Source of the DNA: Streptomyces sp. CB02058
GTDB lineage: Bacteria; Actinomycetota; Actinomycetes; Streptomycetales; Streptomycetaceae
Assembly (NCBI RefSeq): GCF_001905505.1
Contig: NZ_LIPG01000001.1
Location: 1,116,001 to 1,180,000, forward strand
DNA: 64,000 bases
Direction: 5' to 3'
Under the pieces are notes generated by a model, which had not been told where the DNA came from, made no database searches, and saw only the letters and a program-made list of their open reading frames with translations. The translations under genes were made by a program, and so were the position numbers. This document shows, piece by piece, positions 27,023 to 39,785 of this stretch; positions within the stretch are counted from its first letter, which is position 1, and every line of letters starts with the position of its first letter.

Positions 27023-28594
27023 ATGGCGGAGCTTACGATCCGGCCGGAGGAGATCCGGGACGCACTGGATAACTTTGTCCAGTCGTACCAGCCGGACGCG
27101 GCCTCGCGCGAGGAGGTCGGGACGGTCAGCGTTGCCGGCGACGGCATCGCGAAGGTGGAGGGCCTGCCCTCCGCCATGGCGAACGAGCTGCTGAAGTTCG
27201 AGGACGGCACCCTCGGTCTCGCCCTCAACCTCGAGGAGCGCGAGATCGGTGCGATCGTCCTCGGCGAGTTCAGCGGAATCGAGGAGGGCCAGCCGGTGCA
27301 GCGCACCGGTGAGGTGCTCTCCGTCGGCGTCGGCGAGGGCTACCTCGGCCGTGTCGTCGACCCGCTCGGCAACCCGATCGACGGTCTCGGCGAGATCGCG
27401 ACCGAAGGCCGTCGCGCCCTCGAGCTGCAGGCCCCTGGCGTCATGGTCCGCAAGTCGGTGCACGAGCCGATGCAGACCGGCTACAAGGCCGTCGACGCCA
27501 TGGTGCCGATCGGCCGCGGCCAGCGTCAGCTGATCATCGGCGACCGTCAGACGGGTAAGACCGCTCTGGCCGTCGACACGATCATCAACCAGCGCGACAA
27601 CTGGCGCTCGGGCGACGTGAACAAGCAGGTGCGCTGCATCTACGTCGCCATCGGTCAGAAGGGCTCCACCATCGCCTCCGTGCGCGGTGCCCTCGAAGAG
27701 GCCGGCGCGCTCGAGTACACGACCATCGTCGCCGCCCCGGCGTCCGACCCGGCCGGCTTCAAGTACCTGGCGCCGTACACCGGTTCGGCCATCGGCCAGC
27801 ACTGGATGTACGACGGCAAGCACGTCCTCATCATCTTCGACGACCTCTCGAAGCAGGCCGACGCCTACCGCGCCGTGTCGCTTCTGCTGCGCCGTCCGCC
27901 GGGCCGCGAGGCCTACCCGGGCGACGTCTTCTACCTGCACTCGCGTCTGCTGGAGCGCTGCGCCAAGCTCTCCGACGACATGGGCGCCGGTTCGATGACG
28001 GGCCTCCCGATCGTCGAGACCAAGGCGAACGACGTGTCGGCGTTCATCCCGACCAACGTCATCTCCATCACCGACGGCCAGTGCTTCCTGGAGTCCGACC
28101 TGTTCAACGCGGGTCAGCGTCCGGCGCTCAACGTCGGTATCTCGGTCTCCCGAGTCGGTGGTTCCGCCCAGCACAAGGCCATGAAGCAGGTCTCCGGCCG
28201 TCTTCGTGTGGACCTCGCCCAGTTCCGTGAGCTGGAGGCGTTCGCCGCCTTCGGTTCCGACCTGGACGCGGCCTCCAAGGCGTCGCTGGAGCGCGGTAAG
28301 CGCATGGTCGAGCTGCTGAAGCAGCCGCAGTACGCCCCGTTCCCGATGGAGGAGCAGGTCGTCTCCGTCTGGGCCGGCACCACGGGCAAGATGGACGACG
28401 TCCCGGTCGAGGACATCCGTCGCTTCGAGAGCGAGCTGCTGGAGTTCCTGCGCCGTGAGCGCAAGGACCTCCTGACCAGCATCGCCGAGGGCGGCAAGAT
28501 GTCCGACGACACGCTGCAGTCGATCGCCGACGCGATCGCCGCCTTCAAGCAGCAGTTCGAGACCTCGGACGGCAAGCTCCTGGGCGAGGGCTGA
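27023..28594 (+). CDS. atpA: ATP synthase F1 subunit alpha
   Basis: The 523-aa non-catalytic subunit has a nucleotide-binding P-loop GDRQTGKTA and the family block near the C-terminal third ([14 protein letters not shown]). The N-terminus [11 protein letters not shown] binds delta. ATG 27023 gives the standard length; the upstream in-frame extension covers the palindromic spacer. Confidence 0.98.
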   Translation: MAELTIRPEEIRDALDNFVQSYQPDAASREEVGTVSVAGDGIAKVEGLPSAMANELLKFEDGTLGLALNLEEREIGAIVLGEFSGIEEGQPVQRTGEVLSVGVGEGYLGRVVDPLGNPIDGLGEIATEGRRALELQAPGVMVRKSVHEPMQTGYKAVDAMVPIGRGQRQLIIGDRQTGKTALAVDTIINQRDNWRSGDVNKQVRCIYVAIGQKGSTIASVRGALEEAGALEYTTIVAAPASDPAGFKYLAPYTGSAIGQHWMYDGKHVLIIFDDLSKQADAYRAVSLLLRRPPGREAYPGDVFYLHSRLLERCAKLSDDMGAGSMTGLPIVETKANDVSAFIPTNVISITDGQCFLESDLFNAGQRPALNVGISVSRVGGSAQHKAMKQVSGRLRVDLAQFRELEAFAAFGSDLDAASKASLERGKRMVELLKQPQYAPFPMEEQVVSVWAGTTGKMDDVPVEDIRRFESELLEFLRRERKDLLTSIAEGGKMSDDTLQSIADAIAAFKQQFETSDGKLLGEG

Positions 28595-28597
28595 TCG

Positions 28598-30957
<2,360 letters not shown>

Positions 30958-30971
30958 GCCTCCGGCTCACC

Positions 30972-31000
30972 GAGGGGGGTGGGTGTGTCCCACCCCCCTC
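30972..31000 (+). terminator. Intercistronic hairpin between atpD and atpC
   Basis: A perfect 12-bp stem (GAGGGGGGTGGG, 30972-30983, with CCCACCCCCCTC, 30989-31000) lies 15 bases after the atpD stop and has no U-tract. As atpC belongs to the operon, it more likely attenuates or stabilises mRNA to lower epsilon expression than fully terminates. TAGAAT at 31012-31017 is a good -10 hexamer but lacks a -35. Confidence 0.6.
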
Positions 31001-31066
31001 ACCACGCCCCGTAGAATTGAACCGACACCCGGCACGACCGCCGGGTGGTGACCCGAGGAGCCACCC

Positions 31067-31441
31067 TTGGCTGCTGAGCTGCATGTCGAGCTGGTCGCCG
31101 CGGACCGCAGTGTCTGGTCCGGCGAGGCCACCCTCGTTGTCGCACGTACCACGTCCGGCGACATCGGCGTCATGCCCGGTCACCAGCCGCTTCTGGGTGT
31201 GCTGGAATCGGGCCCCGTGACGATCCGTACGAGCGACGGCGGGACTGTCGTCGCCGCTGTGCACGGCGGTTTCATCTCGTTCGCGGACAACAAGCTCTCT
31301 CTGCTTGCGGAGATCGCCGAGCTTGCTGACGAGATCGACGTCCAGCGCGCCGAGCGTGCGCTGGAGCGCGCGAAGTCGGACACGGACGCCGCCGCCGAGC
31401 GGCGCGCCGATGTGCGACTGCGTGCGGTGGCGGCGCACTGA
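31067..31441 (+). CDS. atpC: ATP synthase F1 subunit epsilon
   Basis: The 124-aa subunit has the N-terminal beta sandwich (HVELVAADRSVWSGEA, GDIGVMPGHQPLL) and a C-terminal helical part (about 88-124) that can inhibit rotation. TTG 31067 is chosen by its position after GAGGAG. It ends the ATP synthase operon. Confidence 0.96.
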   Translation: MAAELHVELVAADRSVWSGEATLVVARTTSGDIGVMPGHQPLLGVLESGPVTIRTSDGGTVVAAVHGGFISFADNKLSLLAEIAELADEIDVQRAERALERAKSDTDAAAERRADVRLRAVAAH

Positions 31442-31583
31442 GCGTCCCACACGAGGAGTTTTAACTCAGCCGCGGCCCGAGCTGGAGCGATCCAGACCGT
31501 GTCGCGGCTGAGGCGATGCAGGTGCAGTTCTGTTCGGCTCGGTTCGGTATCCGTTACTCGACGATGCGAGGAGGTCGGTGGAG

Positions 31584-32030
31584 ATGGTCCTCGCTCTGTG
31601 GGTTGGCGGTCTGGTCGTCGTACTGGTCGCGGTGGGTCTGTTCGTCTTCGGCCTCCGCAGGCGGCTGATCCAGCGCTCGGGCGGAACGTTCGACTGCAGC
31701 CTGCGCTGGGACGTCTCCGAGGAACCGGACCCGTCGGGCAAGGGCTGGGTGTACGGCGTCGCCCGCTACAGCGGTGACCGCGTCGACTGGTTCCGGGTCT
31801 TCTCCTATTCGCCCCGTCCCCGCCGAGGGCTGGAGCGTGCCGCCATCGAGGTGGTCGCCCGCCGGCTGCCCGAGGGCGAGGAGGAGCTGGCGCTCCTGTC
31901 CGACTCCGTCGTGCTCGGCTGTCTCCACCGGGGGACACGCCTGGAGCTGGCGATGAGCGAGGACGCCCTGACCGGTTTCCTCGCCTGGCTGGAGGCGGCA
32001 CCGCCCGGCCAGCGAGTCAATGTTGCTTAA
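31584..32030 (+). CDS. DUF2550 family membrane-anchored protein
   Basis: The 148-aa protein has a single N-terminal membrane helix (about 4-24), then a basic RRRLIQRSGG and a small cytoplasmic beta-rich domain (RWDVSE, GVARYSGDRVDWFRVFS). DUF2550 proteins follow atpC in many actinobacteria, including M. tuberculosis Rv1312; function is unknown. GGAGG (about 31570) is nine bases before ATG 31584, favouring it over GTG 31578. The last codons (S-N-V-A-stop) begin a tandem duplication with the adjoining terminator. Confidence 0.85.
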   Translation: MVLALWVGGLVVVLVAVGLFVFGLRRRLIQRSGGTFDCSLRWDVSEEPDPSGKGWVYGVARYSGDRVDWFRVFSYSPRPRRGLERAAIEVVARRLPEGEEELALLSDSVVLGCLHRGTRLELAMSEDALTGFLAWLEAAPPGQRVNVA

Positions 32031-32210
32031 ATGAGGGCTCTCGCTGGTTGGGGGTGCCCCCGGACGGAGTCTGGGGGAGAGTCAATGTTGCTTAAATGAG
32101 GGTTCTCGCTGGTTGGGGGTGCCCCCGGACGGAGTCTGGGGGAGGGCCAATGTGGCCTGAACAGAGGCTGTCGCTGTCGAGGCCCCTCGGACCGGAGTCC
32201 GGGGGGCCTC
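32016..32210. repeat. Tandem triplication of the DUF2550 gene's 3' end plus terminator
   Basis: Unit 1 (32016-32080) and unit 2 (32081-32145) are 65-bp copies differing at two positions. Each starts with codons for VNVA-stop or the equivalent (GTCAATGTTGCTTAA) and contains a CCCCCGGAC/GTCTGGGGG hairpin. A third, diverged copy starts at 32146 (GCCAATGTGGCCTGA) and ends in a stem with arms 32179-32186 and 32203-32210. The third copy looks like the ancestral gene end and terminator. Confidence 0.85.
32179..32210. terminator. Terminator hairpin between convergent genes
   Basis: GAGGCCCC (32179-32186) pairs with GGGGCCTC (32203-32210), and inside GGAC pairs with GTCC. It serves the DUF2550 transcript and, read on the other strand, the convergent gene that ends at 32229. 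Confidence 0.65.
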
Positions 32211-32228
32211 TGCCGTCCGCGTGGCTGC

Positions 32229-32807
32229 CTACCGTGAGGCGGAGGTGGCGACCACGCCCCGGGCGGTCGTTCCGTCGGGCCAGGTCCATCCCGCGACGAT
32301 GCCCGCGGGCGAGCCCTCCGCGGTCGCGGCATGCCGCAGGATCCGGTTGACCCGTACGTCCGCCCCGTCCTCGGGCCCGGCCGGGTGCACGGCGACCGAG
32401 GGGTCGGGGGTGTCGCTCTCGCTCCGGTGCTGCGGAGTCGCCTCACCGCTCAGGAGCGCGCGCAGCTGTTCCAGGGCAACCGGGTCCCGCACACCGTCGT
32501 AGATCCACCGGGTCCCGAGCACACCGTGCTCGGAGGTGCCGATCAGGGCCGTGCCGGGGATGGCTTCCGCGGCGGCACCCCGGTAGCTCATGGGCACCAG
32601 GTAGGCCACCGGCCGCTGGGCGGAGGTGTCCACCACGATCATGATCTCGATCCCGACCTCCCCCTCCGGATCGTCCAGACGGAAGCCCCCGGCCACGGTG
32701 AGCTCCGGTGCCCCGGCGTCGCCCACGTACCAGCTCTGCCGCGGGAGCCATCCGGCGAGCAGTTCCAGCTTGGTGGGTGCCATGGTCGTGCGGTGGACGG
32801 ATGCCAC
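32229..32807 (-). CDS. Maltokinase N-terminal-cap-like protein
   Basis: The 192-aa protein matches the N-terminal cap domain of actinobacterial maltokinases, with HRTTMAPTKLELLAGWLP, GGFRLDDPEGEVGIE and the YLVPMSYRG and GTSEHGVLGTRWIYDG blocks. The aminoglycoside-kinase-like catalytic domain is absent, so it cannot phosphorylate maltose itself. Stand-alone cap proteins are widespread in Streptomyces with unknown role, possibly regulatory in trehalose/GlgE glycogen metabolism. GTG (32807) is chosen by the GAAGGAG site just upstream. It is convergent with the DUF2550 gene and lies downstream of the chitinase terminator. Confidence 0.75.
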   Translation of the reverse strand: MASVHRTTMAPTKLELLAGWLPRQSWYVGDAGAPELTVAGGFRLDDPEGEVGIEIMIVVDTSAQRPVAYLVPMSYRGAAAEAIPGTALIGTSEHGVLGTRWIYDGVRDPVALEQLRALLSGEATPQHRSESDTPDPSVAVHPAGPEDGADVRVNRILRHAATAEGSPAGIVAGWTWPDGTTARGVVATSASR

Positions 32808-32902
32808 ATGAGCTCCTTCGACGGTTCCGGGTCCGCCTTTCGGCAGGACGTGATCGAACCTATAGGAACCCACCACGTCCCCAGGGGGCCGGAACGCGAA
32901 AA

Positions 32903-32935
32903 CCGGGGAGACAGGGGGCGGTCCTGTCTCCCCGG
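32903..32935 (-). terminator. Terminator of the chitinase gene
   Basis: CCGGGGAGACAGG (32903-32915) pairs perfectly with CCTGTCTCCCCGG (32923-32935). On the minus strand TTTT follows the stem, 54 bases after the chitinase stop. Confidence 0.85.
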
Positions 32936-32988
32936 CGCTTTTCCGGGGTGTGGCGGCCGCCTCGTGGGGGGCAGCCGTCCTGGACGGG

Positions 32989-34875
<1,887 letters not shown>

Positions 34876-34994
34876 CGGTGCTCCTCGGGTGAGGTCCGGC
34901 AAACGGGGGGTGGTCCGTGGACTGCAAACCCTGCGTCGCCCTGAGCCCGCTTTGTCATGGCGTACTCACCGCAGTGTGTTCGGTGAGATTAGGA

Positions 34995-35027
34995 AGGTCT
35001 GGACCAATCGTCAAGAGGTCCAGACCA
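34995..35027 (-). promoter_or_regulatory. Two 12-bp direct repeats (DasR-like operators) upstream of chitinase
   Basis: On the minus strand TGGTCTGGACCT (35006-34995) and TGGTCCAGACCT (35027-35016) are 21 bp apart, two helical turns. The second is the exact 12-bp direct repeat described for Streptomyces chitinase promoters, and both resemble the core of the DasR binding site (TGGTCTAGACCA). They imply repression lifted by chitin-derived amino sugars. Confidence 0.8.
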
Positions 35028-35067
35028 AAGATCGCCGCAGGGCGCCCGTCCCTGGGCCCCGTTTCCG

Positions 35068-35715
35068 TCAGAGCCCCAACTCCTGTGCGAGCACCGCCGC
35101 TTGCACCCGGCTCCGCAGCCCGAGCTTCGCGAGCACCCTGCTGACGTGCGTCTTCACCGTCGCCTCCGCCATGGAGAGCCGCCCCGCGACCTCCGCGTTC
35201 GACAGCCCCTCGCCGAGACAACCCAGGACCTCCCGCTCCCGGCGGGTCAGCGCGTCCAGCACCTCGCGGCCCGGCCCGTCAGCCCGGCGCGCGGTGGACC
35301 CCGCGAACTCCGCGATGAGCCGCCGCGTCACCGCGGGGGCGATCAGCCCCTCGCCGCGCGCCACCGTCCGTACGGCGTCGAGCAGATCGCGGGCGTCGGT
35401 GTTCTTCAGCAGGAAGCCCGAGGCGCCGGCGCGGAGGGCTCCGAAGACGTACTCGTCCAGATCGAAGGTCGTCAGCACCAGCACGTCGGCCAGCCGCTCC
35501 GCCACCACCTGCCGCGTCGCGGACACCCCGTCGAGCCGGGGCATCTGCACATCCATCAGCACCAGATCCGGGCGCAGTTCACGCGCCAGACGCACGGCCT
35601 CCTCGCCGTCGCCGGCCTCGCCCACGACCTCGACGTCCGGCGCGCTGCGCAGGATCAGCACCAGCCCCGCGCGCACGGCCGACTGGTCCTCGGCCACCAG
35701 CACCCGAATCGTCAT
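35068..35715 (-). CDS. chiR: NarL/LuxR-family response regulator (ChiR-like)
   Basis: The 215-aa regulator has an N-terminal receiver (acidic E9 and D10, phospho-acceptor D55 in LVLMDVQMP, Lys in FLLKNT) and a C-terminal LuxR helix-turn-helix (LTRREREVLGCLGEGLSNAE to the KTHVSRVLAKLGLRSR recognition helix). It lies five bases downstream of its kinase gene and 192 bp upstream of the chitinase on the same strand. This order is that of chiS-chiR-chiC, so it probably activates chitinase. Confidence 0.9.
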   Translation of the reverse strand: MTIRVLVAEDQSAVRAGLVLILRSAPDVEVVGEAGDGEEAVRLARELRPDLVLMDVQMPRLDGVSATRQVVAERLADVLVLTTFDLDEYVFGALRAGASGFLLKNTDARDLLDAVRTVARGEGLIAPAVTRRLIAEFAGSTARRADGPGREVLDALTRREREVLGCLGEGLSNAEVAGRLSMAEATVKTHVSRVLAKLGLRSRVQAAVLAQELGL

Positions 35716-35720
35716 GTCCC

Positions 35721-36971
35721 CTACGCCCTTTCCTCGACGGGCAGTTCGGCCCGCACCCGCCAGATCTTCCCGCCGTCGTCGCCGTCCGCCGGCCCCGCCT
35801 CGATGACCCCGCCCAGCAGCGCGACCCGTTCCCGCATCCCCACCAGACCGGCCCCCGAACCGGGTGCGCGCGGCCCCGGCCGGTCGCCGGACACACTGCT
35901 CACCTCCACCGTCAGCAGCGCGCGCGAGCGCCGCAGCCGTACGGTCACGGGGCCCGGCGCCGCGTGCTTCAGCGCGTTCGTCAGCGACTCCTGGACGATC
36001 CGGTACGCCGCCAGTTCCACCGGTGCCGGCAGCGGCCCGGACTCCTCGCGGCCGTCGTCCAGGGCGACGGTGAGCCCGCTGGACGCGGAGTTCGAGCCCG
36101 CCTGCTCCACGAGGGCGTCCAGCGAGGCGAGAGTCGGCACCGGGCCCGGCGGGCCGGCCGCGCCGCCCTCCCGCAGCAGCCCGATCAGCCGGCGCATCTC
36201 CGCCAGGCCGTCCACGCTGTTCTGCCGGATCACCTTGAGGGCGTCGCGGGAGGTGTCCGGCTCGTCGATGGAGAGCGCGGCGGTGGAGTGGATGGCAATG
36301 GCGGAGAGGTGGTTGGCGACCATGTCGTGCAGCTCGCGGGCCATCCGGGACCGCTCGGCGGTCACCGCCTGGACGCGGTCCATCTCGGCGAGCAGGACGG
36401 TCCGGTCGGCGCTCAGCCGGGCCGCCACGGCGGCCTCGCGGTGGTTGCGGACACTCGCGCCGGTGAGCGCGGGCCCGAAGGAGACCATGCCGACGACGAT
36501 CCCGATGAGCACGGCGTCCGCCGACGGGGCCCAAGCGATGAAGCCGACCGTCGTGGCGACCGTGACGAGCAGAGTGATCACCGGAATGCGGCGCGAGGCG
36601 GCGGGTGTGCCGTACAGCACCGCGGCGTACACGAGGTCGGTGAACATCAGCAGGGTCGCGAGGCTGCCCACCGTGAACTGGTCGGCCACCAGCGCGAGGG
36701 TGCCTGCCGTCAGGGCGGTGAGCGGGGCGGTGCGCCGCAGCAGTTCGAGGGCCGACATCACCACGAGCGGCAGCAGGGACACCCAGGGGGCGTCGAAGAG
36801 CCGGCCGTTCTGGATGTGGATGCCGATCAGCCAAAGGATCACACCGCCGGACAGGCCGATGACCGCGAGCAGGACGTCGTCGCGATGCGGGCGCGCAGGG
36901 GAGAACACCCTTCCATCCAACACGGCCCCGGCCCGCGCCACGTCCGTACGCGGAGTGAGGCGTGGGTACAT
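35721..36971 (-). CDS. chiS: Membrane sensor histidine kinase (ChiS-like)
   Basis: The 416-aa kinase has six hydrophobic segments between about 35 and 180 with short loops, so it senses within or near the membrane rather than by a large external domain. A HisKA_3 dimerisation segment carries the phospho-His in RELHDMVANH. An HATPase_c domain follows (YRIVQESLTNALKHA N-box; GAGLVGMRERVALLGG G-box). It pairs with the regulator five bases downstream. The assignment to chitin sensing rests on neighbourhood. Confidence 0.88.
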   Translation of the reverse strand: MYPRLTPRTDVARAGAVLDGRVFSPARPHRDDVLLAVIGLSGGVILWLIGIHIQNGRLFDAPWVSLLPLVVMSALELLRRTAPLTALTAGTLALVADQFTVGSLATLLMFTDLVYAAVLYGTPAASRRIPVITLLVTVATTVGFIAWAPSADAVLIGIVVGMVSFGPALTGASVRNHREAAVAARLSADRTVLLAEMDRVQAVTAERSRMARELHDMVANHLSAIAIHSTAALSIDEPDTSRDALKVIRQNSVDGLAEMRRLIGLLREGGAAGPPGPVPTLASLDALVEQAGSNSASSGLTVALDDGREESGPLPAPVELAAYRIVQESLTNALKHAAPGPVTVRLRRSRALLTVEVSSVSGDRPGPRAPGSGAGLVGMRERVALLGGVIEAGPADGDDGGKIWRVRAELPVEERA

Positions 36972-37059
36972 CGAAGGATGCAGTCACGTTTCGTCACTGC
37001 CGACGACGATCCGGCGCCCCGCGGGCGAGAGCCTGGAAGGGACCGGAAGGAGAAGTGCC

Positions 37060-37617
37060 GTGATCGTCACGCTGATCGTGCTCTGCGAAATCGGCTTCTG
37101 GGTGCTGCTGGCCGCCGGACTCGCGCTGCGCTACGTCGCCAGGAAGCCCCGGCTGGGCGCGGCCGTGCTGCTGTGCGAGCCCCTGCTGGAGGTCGTCCTG
37201 CTGGTGGTGACGGCCATCGACCTGAAGAACGGCGCCGAGCCGGACTGGAAGCACGGTCTGGCGGCCGTCTACATCGGCTTCACCGTGGGACTCGGCCACT
37301 CCACCATCAGGTGGGTCGACGCCAGGGTCGCCCACCGCTTCGCGGGCGGCCCCCCGCCGGTGAGGCCCCCGAAGTACGGGAGGGCGCGGGCCGTCCACGA
37401 GTGGCGCACCGCCGCCCGGTGGACCCTGGCCGCGGTGACGGCCATGGCCCTGCTCCAGGCGGCGGTATGGTACGTCGGCGGGGACGGGGACATCGGCTCG
37501 CTGCGGATGTGGCAGCAGAAGATGCTCTGGGTGATCGGGATCAATCTGGTCATCGCCGGGTCCTACACGCTCTTCCCCAAGCAGGAGCCGAAGGGCCGCG
37601 TCGGCGCCGGACGCTGA
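37060..37617 (+). CDS. Four-helix membrane protein of unknown function
   Basis: The 185-aa protein has membrane helices at about 2-24, 30-53, 112-132 and 150-170, with a short cytoplasmic basic loop (PPKYGRARAVHEWR) between the second and third pairs. GTG 37060 has a strong GGAAGGAG site. It is divergent from the kinase gene (89-bp gap) and convergent with the adenosyltransferase gene, with one base between them. I see no enzymatic motif. Confidence 0.7.
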   Translation: MIVTLIVLCEIGFWVLLAAGLALRYVARKPRLGAAVLLCEPLLEVVLLVVTAIDLKNGAEPDWKHGLAAVYIGFTVGLGHSTIRWVDARVAHRFAGGPPPVRPPKYGRARAVHEWRTAARWTLAAVTAMALLQAAVWYVGGDGDIGSLRMWQQKMLWVIGINLVIAGSYTLFPKQEPKGRVGAGR

Positions 37618-37618
37618 C

Positions 37619-38191
37619 TCAGCGCTCGCCGCCCGGCACCCACAGCACGTCCCCGACCTCCTTGTTCGCCGTCCTCGCGAGGATGAACAGGAGGTCGGAA
37701 AGGCGGTTCAGGTAGGTCGCCGTCAGCGCGTTCATGACCTCGCCGTGGACCTCCAGCGCCGCCCAGGTGGACCGCTCGGCGCGGCGGACGACCGTGCAGG
37801 CCTGGTGCAGCAGTGCCGCGCCCGGAGTGCCGCCCGGAAGGATGAAGCTGCGCAGCTTCTCCAGCTCCTCCAGGAAGGTGTCGCAGTCCGCCTCCAGCTT
37901 GTCGACGTAACTCTGCTCCACCCGCAGCGGCGGGTACTGCGGGTTCTCCGCCACCGGCGTGGACAGGTCCGCGCCCACGTCGAACAGGTCGTTCTGCACA
38001 CGGACGAGGACCTTCACGACGTCCTCGGAGAGGTTCCCCAGGGCGATGGCTGTGCCGATGACGGCATTGGCCTCGTTGGCGTCGGCGTAGGCCGAGATCC
38101 GCAGATCGGTCTTGGCGGTCCGGCTCATGTCGCCGAGGGCGGTGGTGCCCTTGTCGCCGGTACGGGTGTAGATGCGCGTCAGATTGACCAT
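37619..38191 (-). CDS. Cob(I)alamin adenosyltransferase, PduO type
   Basis: The 190-aa enzyme transfers adenosyl from ATP to cob(I)alamin to form coenzyme B12. TRTGDKGTTAL near the N-terminus is the ATP loop; RRAERSTWAAL and NRLSDLLFILAR are the other signature helices. This gene follows the atp/DUF2550 block in mycobacteria too (Rv1314c). It would supply the cofactor for methylmalonyl-CoA mutase, whose accessory genes mce and meaB are at 57-60 kb. Confidence 0.95.
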   Translation of the reverse strand: MVNLTRIYTRTGDKGTTALGDMSRTAKTDLRISAYADANEANAVIGTAIALGNLSEDVVKVLVRVQNDLFDVGADLSTPVAENPQYPPLRVEQSYVDKLEADCDTFLEELEKLRSFILPGGTPGAALLHQACTVVRRAERSTWAALEVHGEVMNALTATYLNRLSDLLFILARTANKEVGDVLWVPGGER

Positions 38192-38204
38192 GGGCCCAGC
38201 CTAG

Positions 38205-38954
38205 TTACGCTCCGGCCCGCCGGAAGACGCGTGTGCCGGCCGTCACCGCCAGAAGGGCGAAGGCGAGGGCCACCGAGGCCCCGTACAGCATGTGCGCCGT
38301 GGCGTACGAGCCGACGTACGCGTCCCGCGCCGCGTCCACCAGGTAGCGGAACGGAGTGAGGTGCGACAGCACGTCCAGCCAGGCGGGGCCGAGCGTCATC
38401 GGCAGCATCAGCCCGGAGAGCAGCATGGCCGGCATGGTGAGCGAGTTGATCACCGGCCCGAACTCCTGCGGCGTACGCACCTTCATGGCCAGCGCGTACG
38501 ACAGCGAGGCCAGGGAGACCGTGAGCAGGCCCACGAAGGCGAAGCCGATGAGCACTCCGGCCAACGGCGCGCGCAGCCCCATGACCAGCGCGGCGAGCAC
38601 CAGCAGCACGGCCTGGAACATGAACAGCAGGGCGTCCCGCAGGACCCGTCCCAGCAGGAGTGCCAGTCGGCTCACGGGGGTCACACGCATGCGTTCCACC
38701 ACCCCCGTGGACTTCTCGACGATGATGGAGAAGCCGGCGAACGAGGCGCCGAAGAGGCCCAGTTGGAGCAGCAGTCCGGGCACCAGGACCTGCCAGGAGT
38801 CACCCGTGGAGCCCAGGGGGAGCTCTGTGAGGAGCGGGCCGAAGAAGAGCAGGTAGAGCAGGGGCATCAGGATTCCGAAGAAGATCTGGAACCGCGAGCG
38901 CAGGGTCTGCCGGAGGTACCGGCCGAAGATCAGCGAGGTGTCGTGGAGAAGCAT
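38205..38954 (-). CDS. ABC-2 type exporter permease
   Basis: The 249-aa protein has six membrane helices in the ABC-2 arrangement (first around 24-44, then 56-80, 100-125, 133-158, 165-185 and 218-238). It follows its ATPase gene by seven bases and belongs to the drug-exporter (DrrB-like) type. Substrate is unknown; the divergent TetR gene suggests a toxic compound as inducer. Confidence 0.88.
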   Translation of the reverse strand: MLLHDTSLIFGRYLRQTLRSRFQIFFGILMPLLYLLFFGPLLTELPLGSTGDSWQVLVPGLLLQLGLFGASFAGFSIIVEKSTGVVERMRVTPVSRLALLLGRVLRDALLFMFQAVLLVLAALVMGLRAPLAGVLIGFAFVGLLTVSLASLSYALAMKVRTPQEFGPVINSLTMPAMLLSGLMLPMTLGPAWLDVLSHLTPFRYLVDAARDAYVGSYATAHMLYGASVALAFALLAVTAGTRVFRRAGA

Positions 38955-38961
38955 CGGGGTC

Positions 38962-39744
38962 CTAGACGGTGACGGGGTCGGCCTCGGCGGCGGCCGGGGT
39001 GCGCCCGGTGATCGCGAGGAAGGTGTCGTGCAGCGAGGCGTCCGGCGAGCCGGCGTGTGCAGTCTTCAGCGCGGCCGGCGTGCCCTCGGCGACGACCAGG
39101 CCGCCGTCGATGACGACCAGCCGGTCCGCGAGGACGTCGGCCTCGTCGAGGTAGTGGGTGGTGAGCACGACCGTCGTGCCGAAGTCGTCCCGCAGCCCCC
39201 GGACCAGGTCCCACAGGTCCTCCCGGCTGCCCGGGTCGAGTCCGGTCGTCGGCTCGTCGAGGAAGAGCAGGGGTGGGCGGTGGGTGAGGCCCATCGCGAT
39301 GTCGAGGCGGCGCCGCTGCCCGCCGGAGAGCGCGGCCGTCCTGCGGTCGAGCAGGCCGTCGAGGCCGAGGCGCGCGGCCAGTTCGGCCGTCCGCGCGATC
39401 GCCTCGGCCTTGCTCAGCCGGTACAGCCGCCCCTGGGTGACGAGCTCCTCCCGCACCGTGACGTGCGGATCCACCCCGCCGGACTGGGCGACGTAACCGC
39501 AGTTCTCGCGGACCCCCGCGGGGTCCGCCGTCAGGTCGTGGCCGGCGACGGTGGCAGCGCCGGCGGTGGGGGCGAGCAGCGTGGTGAGCATCCGCAGGGT
39601 GGTGGTCTTGCCCGCGCCGTTGGGGCCGAGGAGACCGACGATCTCGCCGGGCGGGACGGTCAGGTCGACCGAGCGCACGGCGTGGACGGGCCCCGCCTTG
39701 GTCGTGAAGGTCCGGGCGAGCCCGGACGTGCTGATGATGGCCAT
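38962..39744 (-). CDS. ABC transporter ATP-binding protein (DrrA-like)
   Basis: The 260-aa ATPase has Walker A GPNGAGKTT, the ABC signature LSGGQRRRLDIA, Walker B LLFLDEPT and the switch His in LTTHY. It is of the daunorubicin-resistance subfamily and the first gene of a two-gene operon. The divergent TetR gene starts 82 bp away, sharing an AT-rich regulatory gap. Confidence 0.92.
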   Translation of the reverse strand: MAIISTSGLARTFTTKAGPVHAVRSVDLTVPPGEIVGLLGPNGAGKTTTLRMLTTLLAPTAGAATVAGHDLTADPAGVRENCGYVAQSGGVDPHVTVREELVTQGRLYRLSKAEAIARTAELAARLGLDGLLDRRTAALSGGQRRRLDIAMGLTHRPPLLFLDEPTTGLDPGSREDLWDLVRGLRDDFGTTVVLTTHYLDEADVLADRLVVIDGGLVVAEGTPAALKTAHAGSPDASLHDTFLAITGRTPAAAEADPVTV

Positions 39745-39759
39745 GGCCCCAGAAAAACA

Positions 39760-39785
39760 GAGTCACCCCAAAATTGCAATGACTC
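39760..39785. promoter_or_regulatory. Candidate TetR operator between the exporter and its regulator
   Basis: In an AT-rich gap, GAGTCA (39760-39765) and TGACTC (39780-39785) form an inverted repeat, and CCAAAATT occurs twice in direct orientation (39768 and 39785). The gap is only 81 bp and must hold both promoters, so a dimer bound here would block both genes. Confidence 0.5.

Noticed and set aside
31012..31017. TAGAAT as a separate atpC promoter
   Set aside because: The hexamer is good but the -35 position falls in the C-rich hairpin arm with no resemblance to TTGACA, so it is only mentioned with the hairpin.
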